A stretch of 64,000 bases of DNA from Actinomyces minihominis (GTDB lineage Bacteria; Actinomycetota; Actinomycetes; Actinomycetales; Actinomycetaceae), in the NCBI RefSeq assembly GCF_900187855.1, contig NZ_FYEG01000001.1, positions 310,001-374,000 on the forward strand. Reading direction: 5' to 3'. Positions 54,717-63,716 of this stretch are shown piece by piece. How positions within the stretch are numbered: the stretch's first letter is position 1; each line of letters starts with the position of its first letter. A model generated the notes under the pieces. That model was not told where the DNA came from. It saw only the letters and a list, made by a program, of their open reading frames with translations, and ran no database searches. Position numbers and translations under genes: made by a program.

Positions 54717-55973
54717 CTAACGCTGAATTGCCGACTTCTTTCGGGGAGCTCCGTCACGCCTAAGGAAGTTTTCATCCAGAATCTGGGCCACTTTGTTGGG
54801 ATTGTGAACCTCGGACAGGTAACGTCGTCCAGCCCTCCCAATCTGCTCGCGCTGCTCACTGTTCGCCGCCAGGTCAGCCACCACCGCCGCAAGCGTCTCA
54901 GCCTGTGCTTCGACTAGTGGCACTGTGAAGCCCATTCGGTCTAAAATCCTCTGCCGAACTGAATCTCCGACCTCGGCAATCACCGGCTTACCTAGCGACA
55001 GTCCTTCGAGAGCCGCCACTCCGTACAAACCCATGCCGACCTGATCGAGGACGATATCCGCTTCTCGAATGGCCTCAACGACCTGGGCTGGCGTCAGGCC
55101 CTGAAGTTCCCGGTACTCAACAACTCCGTCCAGATGACGCATCGCTTCGCGAATCGACGCGGTCCCCTTGAGGGCCACCCGTGAGGGCACATGGACCACG
55201 ATGGGGAGCCTTCCAGGCAGGTGACTCCTTGTGGCTTCGGCGCCTGGTTTGTCAGGCTGCCACAGCTCAGCATCGTGCAGGGTGGGCAGCCACACCGCGT
55301 TGGGGCGATAGTCAAGCAGGTCTGGGGTTGAGGCAAACTCGGTCAGCCGCAGTCGGTCGGCCAGCTCAGCATTCTTCCGGGTGCTCCCCTCCAGCTGATC
55401 CGTCAGCCCTCCTAGGTCCGCGGCAAAAGGCGAACTGTTGTGAGTCGCCCAGTGTGCAGATGGACGGCGAATATCAGAACCATGCCAGACAAGACCGACT
55501 TCAAGTCCGGCCTCCTGCAGAACCTCAACTTCACGCTCTAGGTCTCGACCAAGCCGCGTCCCCAGAAGCGGCGACGCTGACTCGATCAAGACATGGGAGA
55601 AGTTAGACCGGAGCGCTCGAAGCTGACGCTTTGACCAAGTCGGGGAATGCCTCAGGGCGTTAAGTGAGGTTATGGCATCAGCGGGAAAGCGAATCGGACC
55701 ATTTCCACGGGTAACGCCGAGACTGGCAGAAGCGACTTCAGGGAGCAGGGCTGCCGCGTCAGCCCACCGCTTCGCTTGTCCCGCGGTGTTGAGCGGACCG
55801 ATGAGGAGGGTTCGATCTGCGGGCCCGACTTGGGGGACTGCGCTGTCATCGGCTCTACTCCACTGATTCTCTGCTGGAACCAACCGGTCTCGCACTGGTT
55901 GTGGAAGGTAGGGCGTGGCAGAAAGGAGACCCCATCGCGCTGCCTTGAGAACTCTTGAGGACACTGCTCGCAC
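54717..55973 (-). CDS. GT-B type glycosyltransferase-like protein
   Basis: 418 residues with a GTG start and a GGAAAG site. The N-terminal part has LLIGPLNTAGQAKRWADAAALLP, and the C-terminal part has VLDQVGMGLYGVAALEGLSLGKPVIAEV, a GT4-like donor site. An acceptor-side VGLVWHGSDIRRPS stretch is also present. It ends in the basic RRDGAPRKKSAIQR. Function is unassigned, but it is coupled to the ABC exporter. Confidence 0.85.
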   Translation of the reverse strand: MRAVSSRVLKAARWGLLSATPYLPQPVRDRLVPAENQWSRADDSAVPQVGPADRTLLIGPLNTAGQAKRWADAAALLPEVASASLGVTRGNGPIRFPADAITSLNALRHSPTWSKRQLRALRSNFSHVLIESASPLLGTRLGRDLEREVEVLQEAGLEVGLVWHGSDIRRPSAHWATHNSSPFAADLGGLTDQLEGSTRKNAELADRLRLTEFASTPDLLDYRPNAVWLPTLHDAELWQPDKPGAEATRSHLPGRLPIVVHVPSRVALKGTASIREAMRHLDGVVEYRELQGLTPAQVVEAIREADIVLDQVGMGLYGVAALEGLSLGKPVIAEVGDSVRQRILDRMGFTVPLVEAQAETLAAVVADLAANSEQREQIGRAGRRYLSEVHNPNKVAQILDENFLRRDGAPRKKSAIQR

Positions 55974-56035
55974 CTTTCCACTCGAGCGGGAGCCAGACCA
56001 CTAGGGTCACGTCCGTTTCCCTTGACCCGTACCGC

Positions 56036-56041
56036 TACTAT
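56036..56041 (+). promoter_or_regulatory. Putative -10 box of a leaderless transcript
   Basis: TACTAT lies 7 nt before the ATG at 56049. Other in-frame starts (TTG 56022, ATG 56040) lie upstream of or inside this box, and none has a Shine-Dalgarno sequence. Confidence 0.45.
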
Positions 56042-56048
56042 GTCTGCG

Positions 56049-57230
56049 ATGACTAAACCTATTACGACCGTGCCAGAAGCCAAGCCAAGTACTGTGACCA
56101 CGCCACTTAAGAAGCGCCGGATCACCTCGCTGGACTGGGCGCGCGGCTGGATGCTGATTGCTAGCGTAACCGTAAACTCGCTCCTCATGACACCGGCCTG
56201 GTTCGATCACGCCCCGTGGCAGGGAGTACATCCCCTTGACGTCATTTTCCCGATGTTTGTGACCCTATCGGGCTGCGGCCTGGCCTTTGCCCTCGGGCGC
56301 GTCGTAAAACCTGGCCCGCTGATCAAGCGGTTCGTCGTCCTCATGCTGGTTGGTCTGGTCTACAACGCGGTCATGGCCTGGAACCTGGACGTCTTCACCT
56401 GGCGCATCTCGGGAGTCCTACAGCTTTACGCCGTTTTGGTGGCCCTGATCAGCCTTCTTCATATTGTCACGAAGAGCTGGCGCGGCTGGGCACTGCTTAC
56501 CTTTATCCTCGCCATCGCCCATTCCACCGTCTTGCTCTCCTATGGCGCAGGATGTCCCTCCGGCGTCCTCACAAAGAGCTGTAACCCCAGCGGACCCCTG
56601 GACTCACTTATCCTTGGCACGAACCACATGTACGCGCTGGGAACGCAGGGCTATGACCCCGAGGGGATGGTCGTCATTACCGGTGCCCTAGTGTCCGCGG
56701 CAGTTGGCGCCACGGTTGGTCACCTTCTCCAGGCCTACTCCAGGCGTGCTCACGCCACAGGGCAGGGACCCGAGGTTGCGGTTCGCCCTCTGCTGCTTGC
56801 CACCGCCTACTTCCTGGTACTCGCCGGGTTCCTCAAGTTTGTCTACCCGATCCTCTTTGGGGCGGACCTCCCGGTCATGAAGAAACTGTGGACCGCACCG
56901 TTTGCCCTGCTTATCGGCGCCGGTACCACACTGCTCCTGCTCCTCGGACACCTTCTGCTTGATCGCAAGACGGTTTCGGCGCCGTTGAGGTCCCTGTCCT
57001 ACCCTCTGGTCTCGTTGGGTCGAAACTCTCTCTTTGTCTACTTCGGATCCCACGTCCTCATGAGCCTCTTGAACCGGCCCCTCTTCTCAGACGTCTCTGT
57101 AGGTGCATGGTTTGCCGGACTGTTCCCTTCGCAAGTCCTGGCACAGGTGGTGTGGACGGGGTTCCTGCTGGCGCTGTGGATTAGTCTGGCCGTCTTCTTT
57201 AACAACCGAAAGATCTACCTTCGACCATGA
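56049..57230 (+). CDS. HGSNAT-like membrane acetyltransferase
   Basis: 393 residues from the ATG at 56049. About ten helices are present. The N-terminal SLDWARGWMLIASVTVNSLLM and HAPWQGVHPLDVIFPMFVTLSG match the heparan-alpha-glucosaminide N-acetyltransferase domain (PF07786/DUF5009 group), with the conserved His in HAPW. These proteins acetylate amino sugars across the membrane. The 3' end overlaps the PIG-L deacetylase gene by 4 nt, so the two genes work together. Confidence 0.88.
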   Translation: MTKPITTVPEAKPSTVTTPLKKRRITSLDWARGWMLIASVTVNSLLMTPAWFDHAPWQGVHPLDVIFPMFVTLSGCGLAFALGRVVKPGPLIKRFVVLMLVGLVYNAVMAWNLDVFTWRISGVLQLYAVLVALISLLHIVTKSWRGWALLTFILAIAHSTVLLSYGAGCPSGVLTKSCNPSGPLDSLILGTNHMYALGTQGYDPEGMVVITGALVSAAVGATVGHLLQAYSRRAHATGQGPEVAVRPLLLATAYFLVLAGFLKFVYPILFGADLPVMKKLWTAPFALLIGAGTTLLLLLGHLLLDRKTVSAPLRSLSYPLVSLGRNSLFVYFGSHVLMSLLNRPLFSDVSVGAWFAGLFPSQVLAQVVWTGFLLALWISLAVFFNNRKIYLRP

Positions 57231-58252
57231 GCAACCTTCAGTCCCCATCCCCGGCCCCGGCAACCTCGAAGCCCTTCGGCTGGAAGAAAGCCCTGGGCTG
57301 GGCCCTCATCCTGGTCGTTGTCGTTGGGACTAGCCTGGGCGTCCTCGCCGTGGCACAGCAACGTGCTCCACATCACGCCACCGCCAACCTCTTCATCTCT
57401 CCGCACCCGGACGACGAGTTTCAAATGTGGTCTCTGGTAGAGAACCGGCCGGAAGAGTACAAGATCTTCGCCTTCATGACTCGCGGCGAAGAGACTGGTT
57501 TCTGCATCCCCGAGACCTACGCTGCCAACCTCCAGGAGGACCTCGGTGAGGTTCCTGCTCTCGAAGTTCCCGAGGGCCGCTGGACTTCCTCCTGCGAGGA
57601 GTCCCGCATCGCCTCTCTCCTCGGCTACTTGGCACAGATGTCCGAGACCGACACCAGCATCCCTGGCAACTTCGGTGAGCCCGATCTGTTCGAGCTTCCT
57701 GAAAGCGATGAGGTCGAGCTCTGCCGCGTCGATGATGGCGTTGAGGACTGCGGAGAGGGTCCCCGCGAGGTTCGGGTCTGGCTGGATAGTGCCAACCGCG
57801 GAGCCGTCGTGTTCTTCAACCTGGGCGACGGCGACCTCACTCCCGAGGAAGTCACCTTCGCGGTAGAGATCCTTCTCAGCAGCCGCGCTGAGTGGGGACT
57901 GGCCCCCGAACTGCCGATGGCCTCCCTGGTTGGGGCCTTCTCAAACACTGGGACCCGCTGCTACTCCTACCCGCACCCCGACCACGCGGCCATCCGCAGT
58001 GCGCTCTGGGACACCAACTTCCACTCGGGACCTCAACTAGGAGCCACCTGCTACATCAGTAAGTCCCAGCAAATGAGCGCCCTGGTTTCAGACTCCAGCT
58101 CAGCGGCCTCCTTCACCCTTGGTGAAGACGGGACCCGCTTTGGCGCTCACGAACGCCACTACGGCTGGTTGCACGGAAGCACCTATCCGCTCGCCACGAC
58201 TCAGACCGAGCTGTTCCACCGCCTCCAGTCCTTCTGGGTCCGCTTCAACTAG
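57227..58252 (+). CDS. Membrane-anchored PIG-L family N-deacetylase
   Basis: 341 residues. A Lys-rich cytoplasmic start (FGWKKALGW) and one helix (about 25-45, ALILVVVVGTSLGVLAVA) anchor an outside catalytic domain. The zinc motif SPHPDDEF (about 57-64) and a later HPDH motif (YPHPDHAAI) are intact. It should remove N-acetyl groups from GlcNAc-type sugars at the cell surface. The preceding gene encodes an enzyme that would do the opposite reaction. Confidence 0.92.
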   Translation: MSNLQSPSPAPATSKPFGWKKALGWALILVVVVGTSLGVLAVAQQRAPHHATANLFISPHPDDEFQMWSLVENRPEEYKIFAFMTRGEETGFCIPETYAANLQEDLGEVPALEVPEGRWTSSCEESRIASLLGYLAQMSETDTSIPGNFGEPDLFELPESDEVELCRVDDGVEDCGEGPREVRVWLDSANRGAVVFFNLGDGDLTPEEVTFAVEILLSSRAEWGLAPELPMASLVGAFSNTGTRCYSYPHPDHAAIRSALWDTNFHSGPQLGATCYISKSQQMSALVSDSSSAASFTLGEDGTRFGAHERHYGWLHGSTYPLATTQTELFHRLQSFWVRFN

Positions 58253-58267
58253 TCGAGGTTCCCCAAC

Positions 58268-61200
58268 TCAGGGGCACTCTGTCAGACTGGCAACTGACGG
58301 TGCCAAGACTCCGGATCCGCCGACAATCCGGACGCTCTTGACCTTGGAGGTTGCAGAGTTAAGCCACTGGGAGACCACAGGTTTCGGGATGCACTTTCCG
58401 TTGCTGAGGACGAGGCGCTGGCCCGCTAGGCCCGCGGGAACTGCCGCAGAGAGCGCATCTGGGAAGTCCTTTCCGGTGGCAATCCAAACCTTGCTCGGTG
58501 CCACTCCACCGTTGCTACCTAGGTAGTCGTTGAGCGCCAGGTTGGTGGCATAGCGGTCCCGGCCGCTAACACGTTGGGTTCCCGGATAGGTGCGCCTTAG
58601 GTTCCCTTCGAGCGTGCCGTTAACTGCTCCCTCACCGCCTACGATAATGACCCTGCTCGGCTTCTTTGCAGCCAGGAAATCTGCAGCCTGCTGCCCGAGC
58701 CTCTCGGTCTGGACACCATTAACTAGGAGTACCGGTGATGCCAACGCCCCAGCCACAGAAGAAGCGGTCAGGGCATCAGGATAGTCGCGCCCTGTTGCAA
58801 TGAACACCGAGGCAACTGCGCGGCCCTTGAAGAATTTCTCCATCAGAGCAGCGGAGGTCCCGTAGCGGTCTCGACCGGAAATGCGTGTCACAGCAGTTCC
58901 CGGCGCTACTTTCTGGAGTTGCGTTGCCACCTTATCTGGAACAACTGAACTGCCACCGACGAGGAAAACCTCCGAGGGACGGCGCACCTTGATTAGGTCC
59001 AGACTGGCGGCATTCAGCCCTCCGGAACTGGAGAGCATCAATGCCCCACCGGTTACTGCTGCAGCAGGCCCTGCTGACAGCGCGTCAGCATAGTCACTCG
59101 ATGTAGCAATAAAGAGCGGGCGGCCCGACTTCATGGTCTCCTGGTTTACTGCGACGTTGGTTGCGATGCGGTCTGCCCCCGAAAGGCGCACGACCTGGTC
59201 TAAGGGGAAGGTCGGCGGAGGGGTGGTGATGACCGCGTCCGGGAAGTACCTCTTGTAGATGTCATAGAAGCTCTTCGCACCCACTGCGGAACAGCCAGCT
59301 ACCGAGGAGTTACCGATGTAAGGGGTGTACTCATACAACGAGGCGGTAGCCACGTTGGCGAACTTCACTGATTCTGATCCACATGCAGTGCTGGGATTAT
59401 GAAGGACGGTCATGGCACGTCCCGCCTTGAAGGCGTCAACGTGGCCGGCCTGGGACTGCAGGCGGTAGGAGACCAACTTGTCTGCCCCGTAGTAGACCTG
59501 CTTTTCGAAGCCACCCTGCGCCGGATCGCAGCCGCTCCCGTCAGGGCATCCGCTTCCCATCGCCTTGGCCCAAACAGCGGCGCTCTTTGGCTGGGTCAGA
59601 CCCGACTGCTCCTTCTGCAGCGTCGTCAAGATGACCTGTGGGTTCAGCCCGCATGCCTTGGCCGCTTCGGAAATAATCGTCCACGGAGTCTGCGTGCCAC
59701 TCAGGCTGAGCGGCTTGCAACCACCGCGCAGAGTTGTCAGGTTGACGGTCGAGAAGGTGGTGTCCTTCAGACAGGTGGTTCCAGCGCCAGGTTTACAGTC
59801 TTTCCCTGTCGTCTCGATGAAGGTCTTGATCTCCGACGTGTTCATTACACCAGAGTTGTAAAACAGCTCGTCGCTGATGACGTTTCCAGCACTAAAGGTT
59901 GCTGGAAGACCTGGAAGGCTGGTGCCGGGCGGAACCACAGTATTGGCACCCATATAAGCCGTCACGGCGGTGCGAAGGGCGGGTATCCGTGCGTAAAGGG
60001 CGTCCCCTGGGCAGTCAGTCCATCCGACGTCACGGTGCCCGGACACGACGGGGACGTTCTTAAGAGTCCCGTCTTCGTGCTTGACCGAAGTTGTCCCCTC
60101 TACCGAGTTAATGCCATGCAGCTGCAGTTTCCAGGCAATCGTCTTGGCGAGGGAGTCCTCGACTACCTTGTCGGCGGTCACCGTCATGAAGTTGCCAAGC
60201 ACTGTAATGCCAACAGTTTGCCCGTTGGCATTTCCTGCGTGGGCAGCATGCACCTGGTTGCTGAGGCCACCCGCCCTGCCTTCCCAGACCCCGCCGAAGC
60301 GGTCGACAATGAGGTTATAGCCGATGTCGCCCCAACCCAGTGTTACCGCGTGATAGTAGTAAATGTTGCGAATCTGCTGGGCAACCTGATCCTTGGTGTA
60401 GTTGCCAGAGCTTTCGGTATGGTGCACGACCACACCCTGGATCGTGTTGGGCTTTGGCGGCCAAGTCATCAGCGACTCATCGGCGCCCCAGCCCTTGCGG
60501 GTGTTGATCTGCAAGCCCGCGTACTCTGCATCAAAAACTGTGGCAGTCGAGTTGAGCACCGTGGGCAGCAACCCGGCCTGAAGTGCGACCCCCTCACTGG
60601 TTGCCGCTCCGTCGAGGTCGAGCAGCTCATCCCCGGCCACCTCGGGTCCTCTGCTCTCTTCTACCGCGTGTTCCTCAAGAGCTGGGGTGTCTTCTTCGAC
60701 AACCTCCACGGAGTTATCTGTCACGGGAGCGACGAGGGCATTCTCGATCTCTCCCGTGGTTTCGGCGTCGATGACGGTCAATGTCAGACCGGGGACTGGG
60801 ATCCCGTCGCTACTCCGTGCTAGAACCTCAACCGCATCTGCGTAGAAGAGAGTGAAGGGCTGCGTCGCACCGAGGGCTGGCCTATCAGTTTCCGCACCGC
60901 CAACTTCGGTTTCGATGCCCAGCTCAATCCATTCAGACCAGTCGCCTTCAAGTAGGTAACGGAGCGTAATAGCTTCGGGGTCTGGGGCGTCTGCGTCCCA
61001 CGTGACAGCAATGAGGGCGTTATCGGTCTCCAGGTTGGCGCGGACCAGGTTGACGTCGAGGAGGCCCTCCGGCACTTCCTGCTCCACAGCGACACTTGCG
61101 ACAGCCGACAGCTGTTGCTCGTTGCCAACCCCTTCTTCCACTGGCCCGCCAGTCGTGTAGTCCTCGGAAACTGCGGCAGGCGTGAACTCTACGCTACTCT

Positions 61201-61351
61201 CAGTGGGTTCCAGGCTTGCCGACTCGGGAGAGTCTGCGAAGGCTTGCTCTGAGGAAGTAAAGGTCAATCCGGCTAGAACCAGGGCTGAGCAGGCCCCAAG
61301 CCCCAAGAGCCTCGGGGTTACTCGATCAAACCGAGTGCGCAGCTGCGACAT
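58268..61351 (-). CDS. Secreted N-acetylmuramoyl-L-alanine amidase with three cell-wall-binding repeats
   Basis: 1027 residues. A signal peptide runs to about residue 39 (AFA|DS). Residues about 60-280 are acidic and beta-rich with no clear family. A PGRP/amidase_2 domain spans about 280-465, with RKGWGADESL, zinc ligands His310 (VVVHHTES), His439 (SGHRD) and Cys447 (TDCPG). A middle region about 480-735 follows. Three CW_binding_2 repeats fill about 745-1027, each with an SG(A/R)DR(I/Y)xTN- or TS-type start. It should cut peptidoglycan stem peptides while attached to wall polymers. Confidence 0.95.
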   Translation of the reverse strand: MSQLRTRFDRVTPRLLGLGACSALVLAGLTFTSSEQAFADSPESASLEPTESSVEFTPAAVSEDYTTGGPVEEGVGNEQQLSAVASVAVEQEVPEGLLDVNLVRANLETDNALIAVTWDADAPDPEAITLRYLLEGDWSEWIELGIETEVGGAETDRPALGATQPFTLFYADAVEVLARSSDGIPVPGLTLTVIDAETTGEIENALVAPVTDNSVEVVEEDTPALEEHAVEESRGPEVAGDELLDLDGAATSEGVALQAGLLPTVLNSTATVFDAEYAGLQINTRKGWGADESLMTWPPKPNTIQGVVVHHTESSGNYTKDQVAQQIRNIYYYHAVTLGWGDIGYNLIVDRFGGVWEGRAGGLSNQVHAAHAGNANGQTVGITVLGNFMTVTADKVVEDSLAKTIAWKLQLHGINSVEGTTSVKHEDGTLKNVPVVSGHRDVGWTDCPGDALYARIPALRTAVTAYMGANTVVPPGTSLPGLPATFSAGNVISDELFYNSGVMNTSEIKTFIETTGKDCKPGAGTTCLKDTTFSTVNLTTLRGGCKPLSLSGTQTPWTIISEAAKACGLNPQVILTTLQKEQSGLTQPKSAAVWAKAMGSGCPDGSGCDPAQGGFEKQVYYGADKLVSYRLQSQAGHVDAFKAGRAMTVLHNPSTACGSESVKFANVATASLYEYTPYIGNSSVAGCSAVGAKSFYDIYKRYFPDAVITTPPPTFPLDQVVRLSGADRIATNVAVNQETMKSGRPLFIATSSDYADALSAGPAAAVTGGALMLSSSGGLNAASLDLIKVRRPSEVFLVGGSSVVPDKVATQLQKVAPGTAVTRISGRDRYGTSAALMEKFFKGRAVASVFIATGRDYPDALTASSVAGALASPVLLVNGVQTERLGQQAADFLAAKKPSRVIIVGGEGAVNGTLEGNLRRTYPGTQRVSGRDRYATNLALNDYLGSNGGVAPSKVWIATGKDFPDALSAAVPAGLAGQRLVLSNGKCIPKPVVSQWLNSATSKVKSVRIVGGSGVLAPSVASLTECP

Positions 61352-61415
61352 GTTTGCACGTCCTCAAGAACAGACAGCAGGTGGACTGTTAACCTCATTG
61401 GTCACATTAGCAACA

Positions 61416-61443
61416 ATCGTAACAGCTGTCTCCAACGTGACAA
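61416..61443 (-). promoter_or_regulatory. Putative amidase promoter
   Basis: On the minus strand TTGTCA (61443-61438), a 16-nt spacer and TACGAT (61421-61416), about 64 nt before the ATG. The leader contains a GAGG-type site just before the start. Confidence 0.5.
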
Positions 61444-61470
61444 GCTTCAGGATGCATACGACCTGTACGC

Positions 61471-61507
61471 AATTAGGGGCCGGTCAAAGATTGACCGGCC
61501 CCTAATT
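61471..61507 (-). terminator. Hairpin terminator downstream of the oxidoreductase gene
   Basis: AATTAGGGGCCGGTCAA pairs perfectly with its reverse complement across a 3-base loop (61488-61490), a 17-bp stem. It lies 26 nt after the stop of the Gfo/Idh gene and before the amidase promoter. There is no long T tract on either strand. Confidence 0.65.
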
Positions 61508-61533
61508 GGTAGGGAGGATTGCTTCCGAGAGGA

Positions 61534-62532
61534 CTAGGAACTGAGGCGAACGCTGTTCCCAGTGGCTGCGGACTCAAGGATCGCCTCTGTGACCCTAAGT
61601 GCTGCAAGAGCCTGTTCCATGGTGACGTGGTTCTCTGCCACCCCATTGATAGCATCGCGGAAGTTAGCCTGCTCAACCGCAAGGGGCTCGCGCTTCTTTA
61701 GGGCGTAGCGGGTTACCTGCCCCTCAGAGACACCCCGGAAGGCAGCAATCTGGTCCCACTGCACCGGGAATGAACCATTCTCGAAGAAGGTCAAGTCACT
61801 CATTGCCGTATCAGCGACAAGGGCACCGTGTTCACCGGTGACAACGGTGAGACGTTCCTTGAAGGGGCTAAGCCAGTTGACCAGATTGGAAACTAGGACG
61901 TCATTTTCGAAGCGACCAGACACGGTCACCATGTCCTCGTGCTCACGACCACTGCGGTGCGCGGTCTGCGCGAAAACGACCTCATAGGGAGAACCGGCCA
62001 CCCAGGCCGCTAGGTCAACGTCGTGAGTCGCCAGGTCCTTGACCACGCCGACGTCACTAATCCGTGCGGGATAGGGGGATTGACGGCGGGTGACGACCTG
62101 ATAGACCTGTCCCAACTGCCCTTCGGTGATGCGCTTACGCATTTCCAACAGGGCCGGGTTACAGCGTTCAACATAGCCAACGGCACCGACCAGGTCGGCC
62201 TCTTCAAAGGCACGCGCGATGCGCTCACCTGACTCGACTGAGTCCGAGAGGGGTTTTTCGATCATGGTGTGAACCCCAGCTGCAGCCAACTTCAGCGCCG
62301 CTTCCTCGTGATAGACCGTGGGAACGGCAACGATAGCGGCATCAATGCCTGCATCTATCAGAGCGTCGACGTCAGACAGGACCTCAAGGTTGCCTGCTAC
62401 ACCGAAGTTGTCCCCGGACGGGTCGGCGACTGCGACCAGGTCAAAGCCCTCTAGAGCGCGAGCGTTTCGTACATGGTGGCGACCCATCGAACCAATGCCG
62501 AGGACGCCAACCCGGAGATTACCTTTCGCCAT
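61534..62532 (-). CDS. Gfo/Idh/MocA family oxidoreductase (WbpB-like)
   Basis: 332 residues. The N-terminal Rossmann fold has GVLGIGSMGRHHVRNARAL, and the catalytic EKP is in IEKPLSDS. The C-terminal domain carries the usual AHRSGREHEDM region. Members next to a DegT aminotransferase and an acetyltransferase oxidise the 3-OH of UDP-GlcNAcA (WbpB/WlbA). The next gene starts 2 nt away. The exact substrate is inferred from this context. Confidence 0.92.
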   Translation of the reverse strand: MAKGNLRVGVLGIGSMGRHHVRNARALEGFDLVAVADPSGDNFGVAGNLEVLSDVDALIDAGIDAAIVAVPTVYHEEAALKLAAAGVHTMIEKPLSDSVESGERIARAFEEADLVGAVGYVERCNPALLEMRKRITEGQLGQVYQVVTRRQSPYPARISDVGVVKDLATHDVDLAAWVAGSPYEVVFAQTAHRSGREHEDMVTVSGRFENDVLVSNLVNWLSPFKERLTVVTGEHGALVADTAMSDLTFFENGSFPVQWDQIAAFRGVSEGQVTRYALKKREPLAVEQANFRDAINGVAENHVTMEQALAALRVTEAILESAATGNSVRLSS

Positions 62533-62534
62533 CC

Positions 62535-63653
62535 TTACGCACCGGCCTTTGCTGTGGCATTAACAGCTGCGACGATGCGCTCCAGGTCGCCCTGGGTCAG
62601 CGAGGGGTGAACCGGCAGGGAGATAACCTGGGCGGCCGCCTCTTCAGTGACTGGCAACTCAAGGCCCGGGGCGTACTTGGCCAAAGAGACCAACCGGTGG
62701 TTCGGGATCGGGTAGTAAACGCCGGAGCCAACGTTGTACTCGCTTCGCAACGTCTCAACAAAGGCGTCGCGCTCGCCCTCGGGAACACGAACCGTGTACT
62801 GGTGGTAAACGTGCACTGCGCCGTCAGCAACGGGAGGTACGACGACACCCTGCAGGTTTTCGTTCAGGAACTTGGCGTTGGCCCGACGCTGCTCGGTCCA
62901 CTTGGCCAACTTACGCAGCTGGACGCGCCCGATGGCAGCATGAATGTCCGTCATGCGGTTGTTGAGGCCGACCAGTTCGTTGGCGTACTGGCGTGCCATG
63001 CCCTGGTTGCGGAGGATACGTGCACGACGCGCGACCTCTTCACTACCGGTGGTGATCATGCCCCCCTCGCCGGAGGTCATGTTCTTAGTGGGGTAGAGCG
63101 AGAAGCCTGCGCCAAGGCCGAAGGTACCGGTCTTGCGGCCATCTAGCGATGCGCCGTGAGCCTGTGCGGCATCCTCGAAGAGGGCGATGCCGTACTTGTC
63201 AGCCAGCGCCTCGAACTCTCCCATGGCAGCCGGGTGCCCGTAAAGATGGACCGGCATGATGCCCTTGGTGCGCTCTGTAATTGCGGCCTCAGCGGCCTTG
63301 GGATCGAGGCAGAAGTAGTCGGCCTCAATATCAGCGAAGACCGGAGTGGCCCCCGTGATGGCAACCGAGTTGGCGGTGGCTGCAAAAGTGAATGAGGGGA
63401 CGATGATTTCGTCCCCCGGACCGACGCCTGCTGCCAGCAGTGCCAGGTGCAAGGCAGAGGTCCCTGAGTTCACCGCGATAGCAAACGCTCCATCAACCAG
63501 CTCCTCGGAGAACTCTTCTTCGAATGCTGCGACCTGAGGGCCCTGTGCCATCATTCCTGAGCGGATCACTGCGCTAACCGCCTCGATCTCTTCCTCACCA
63601 ACGACTGGCTTAGCCGGCGGAATGAACTCCACAACACTCGGTTCGTTACTCAC
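62535..63653 (-). CDS. DegT/DnrJ/EryC1 aminotransferase (WbpE-like)
   Basis: 372 residues with a GTG start. It opens FIPPAKPVVGEEEIEAVSAVIRSGMM, has the PLP-phosphate region NSGTSALHLALLAAGVGPGDEIIVPSFTF, DAAQAHGA, and the PLP Lys in SLYPTKNMTSGEGG. Sugar aminotransferases of this type add the 3-amino group in di-N-acetylated uronic acid synthesis (WbpE). It sits between the oxidoreductase and the acetyltransferase. Confidence 0.94.
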   Translation of the reverse strand: MSNEPSVVEFIPPAKPVVGEEEIEAVSAVIRSGMMAQGPQVAAFEEEFSEELVDGAFAIAVNSGTSALHLALLAAGVGPGDEIIVPSFTFAATANSVAITGATPVFADIEADYFCLDPKAAEAAITERTKGIMPVHLYGHPAAMGEFEALADKYGIALFEDAAQAHGASLDGRKTGTFGLGAGFSLYPTKNMTSGEGGMITTGSEEVARRARILRNQGMARQYANELVGLNNRMTDIHAAIGRVQLRKLAKWTEQRRANAKFLNENLQGVVVPPVADGAVHVYHQYTVRVPEGERDAFVETLRSEYNVGSGVYYPIPNHRLVSLAKYAPGLELPVTEEAAAQVISLPVHPSLTQGDLERIVAAVNATAKAGA

Positions 63654-63716
63654 AATGGGACCTTTCTTCGCAGCCGGTTTGGCTGCAGCGACTTCTGAGA
63701 AGAAACTGCTCGACTA

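Noticed and set aside
59399-60823. Long plus-strand open frame (474 codons) opposite the amidase gene
   Set aside because: It is antisense to a well-supported secreted amidase, has no recognisable domain, and long shadow frames are expected in GC-rich coding DNA.
61471-61507. Hairpin considered as a transposon end or regulatory RNA element
   Set aside because: Its place 26 nt after a stop codon, perfect 17-bp stem and tiny loop fit a terminator better, and no matching partner repeat was noticed nearby.
62607-63146. Plus-strand frame of 179 codons opposite the DegT aminotransferase
   Set aside because: It is a shadow of the aminotransferase frame without family motifs.
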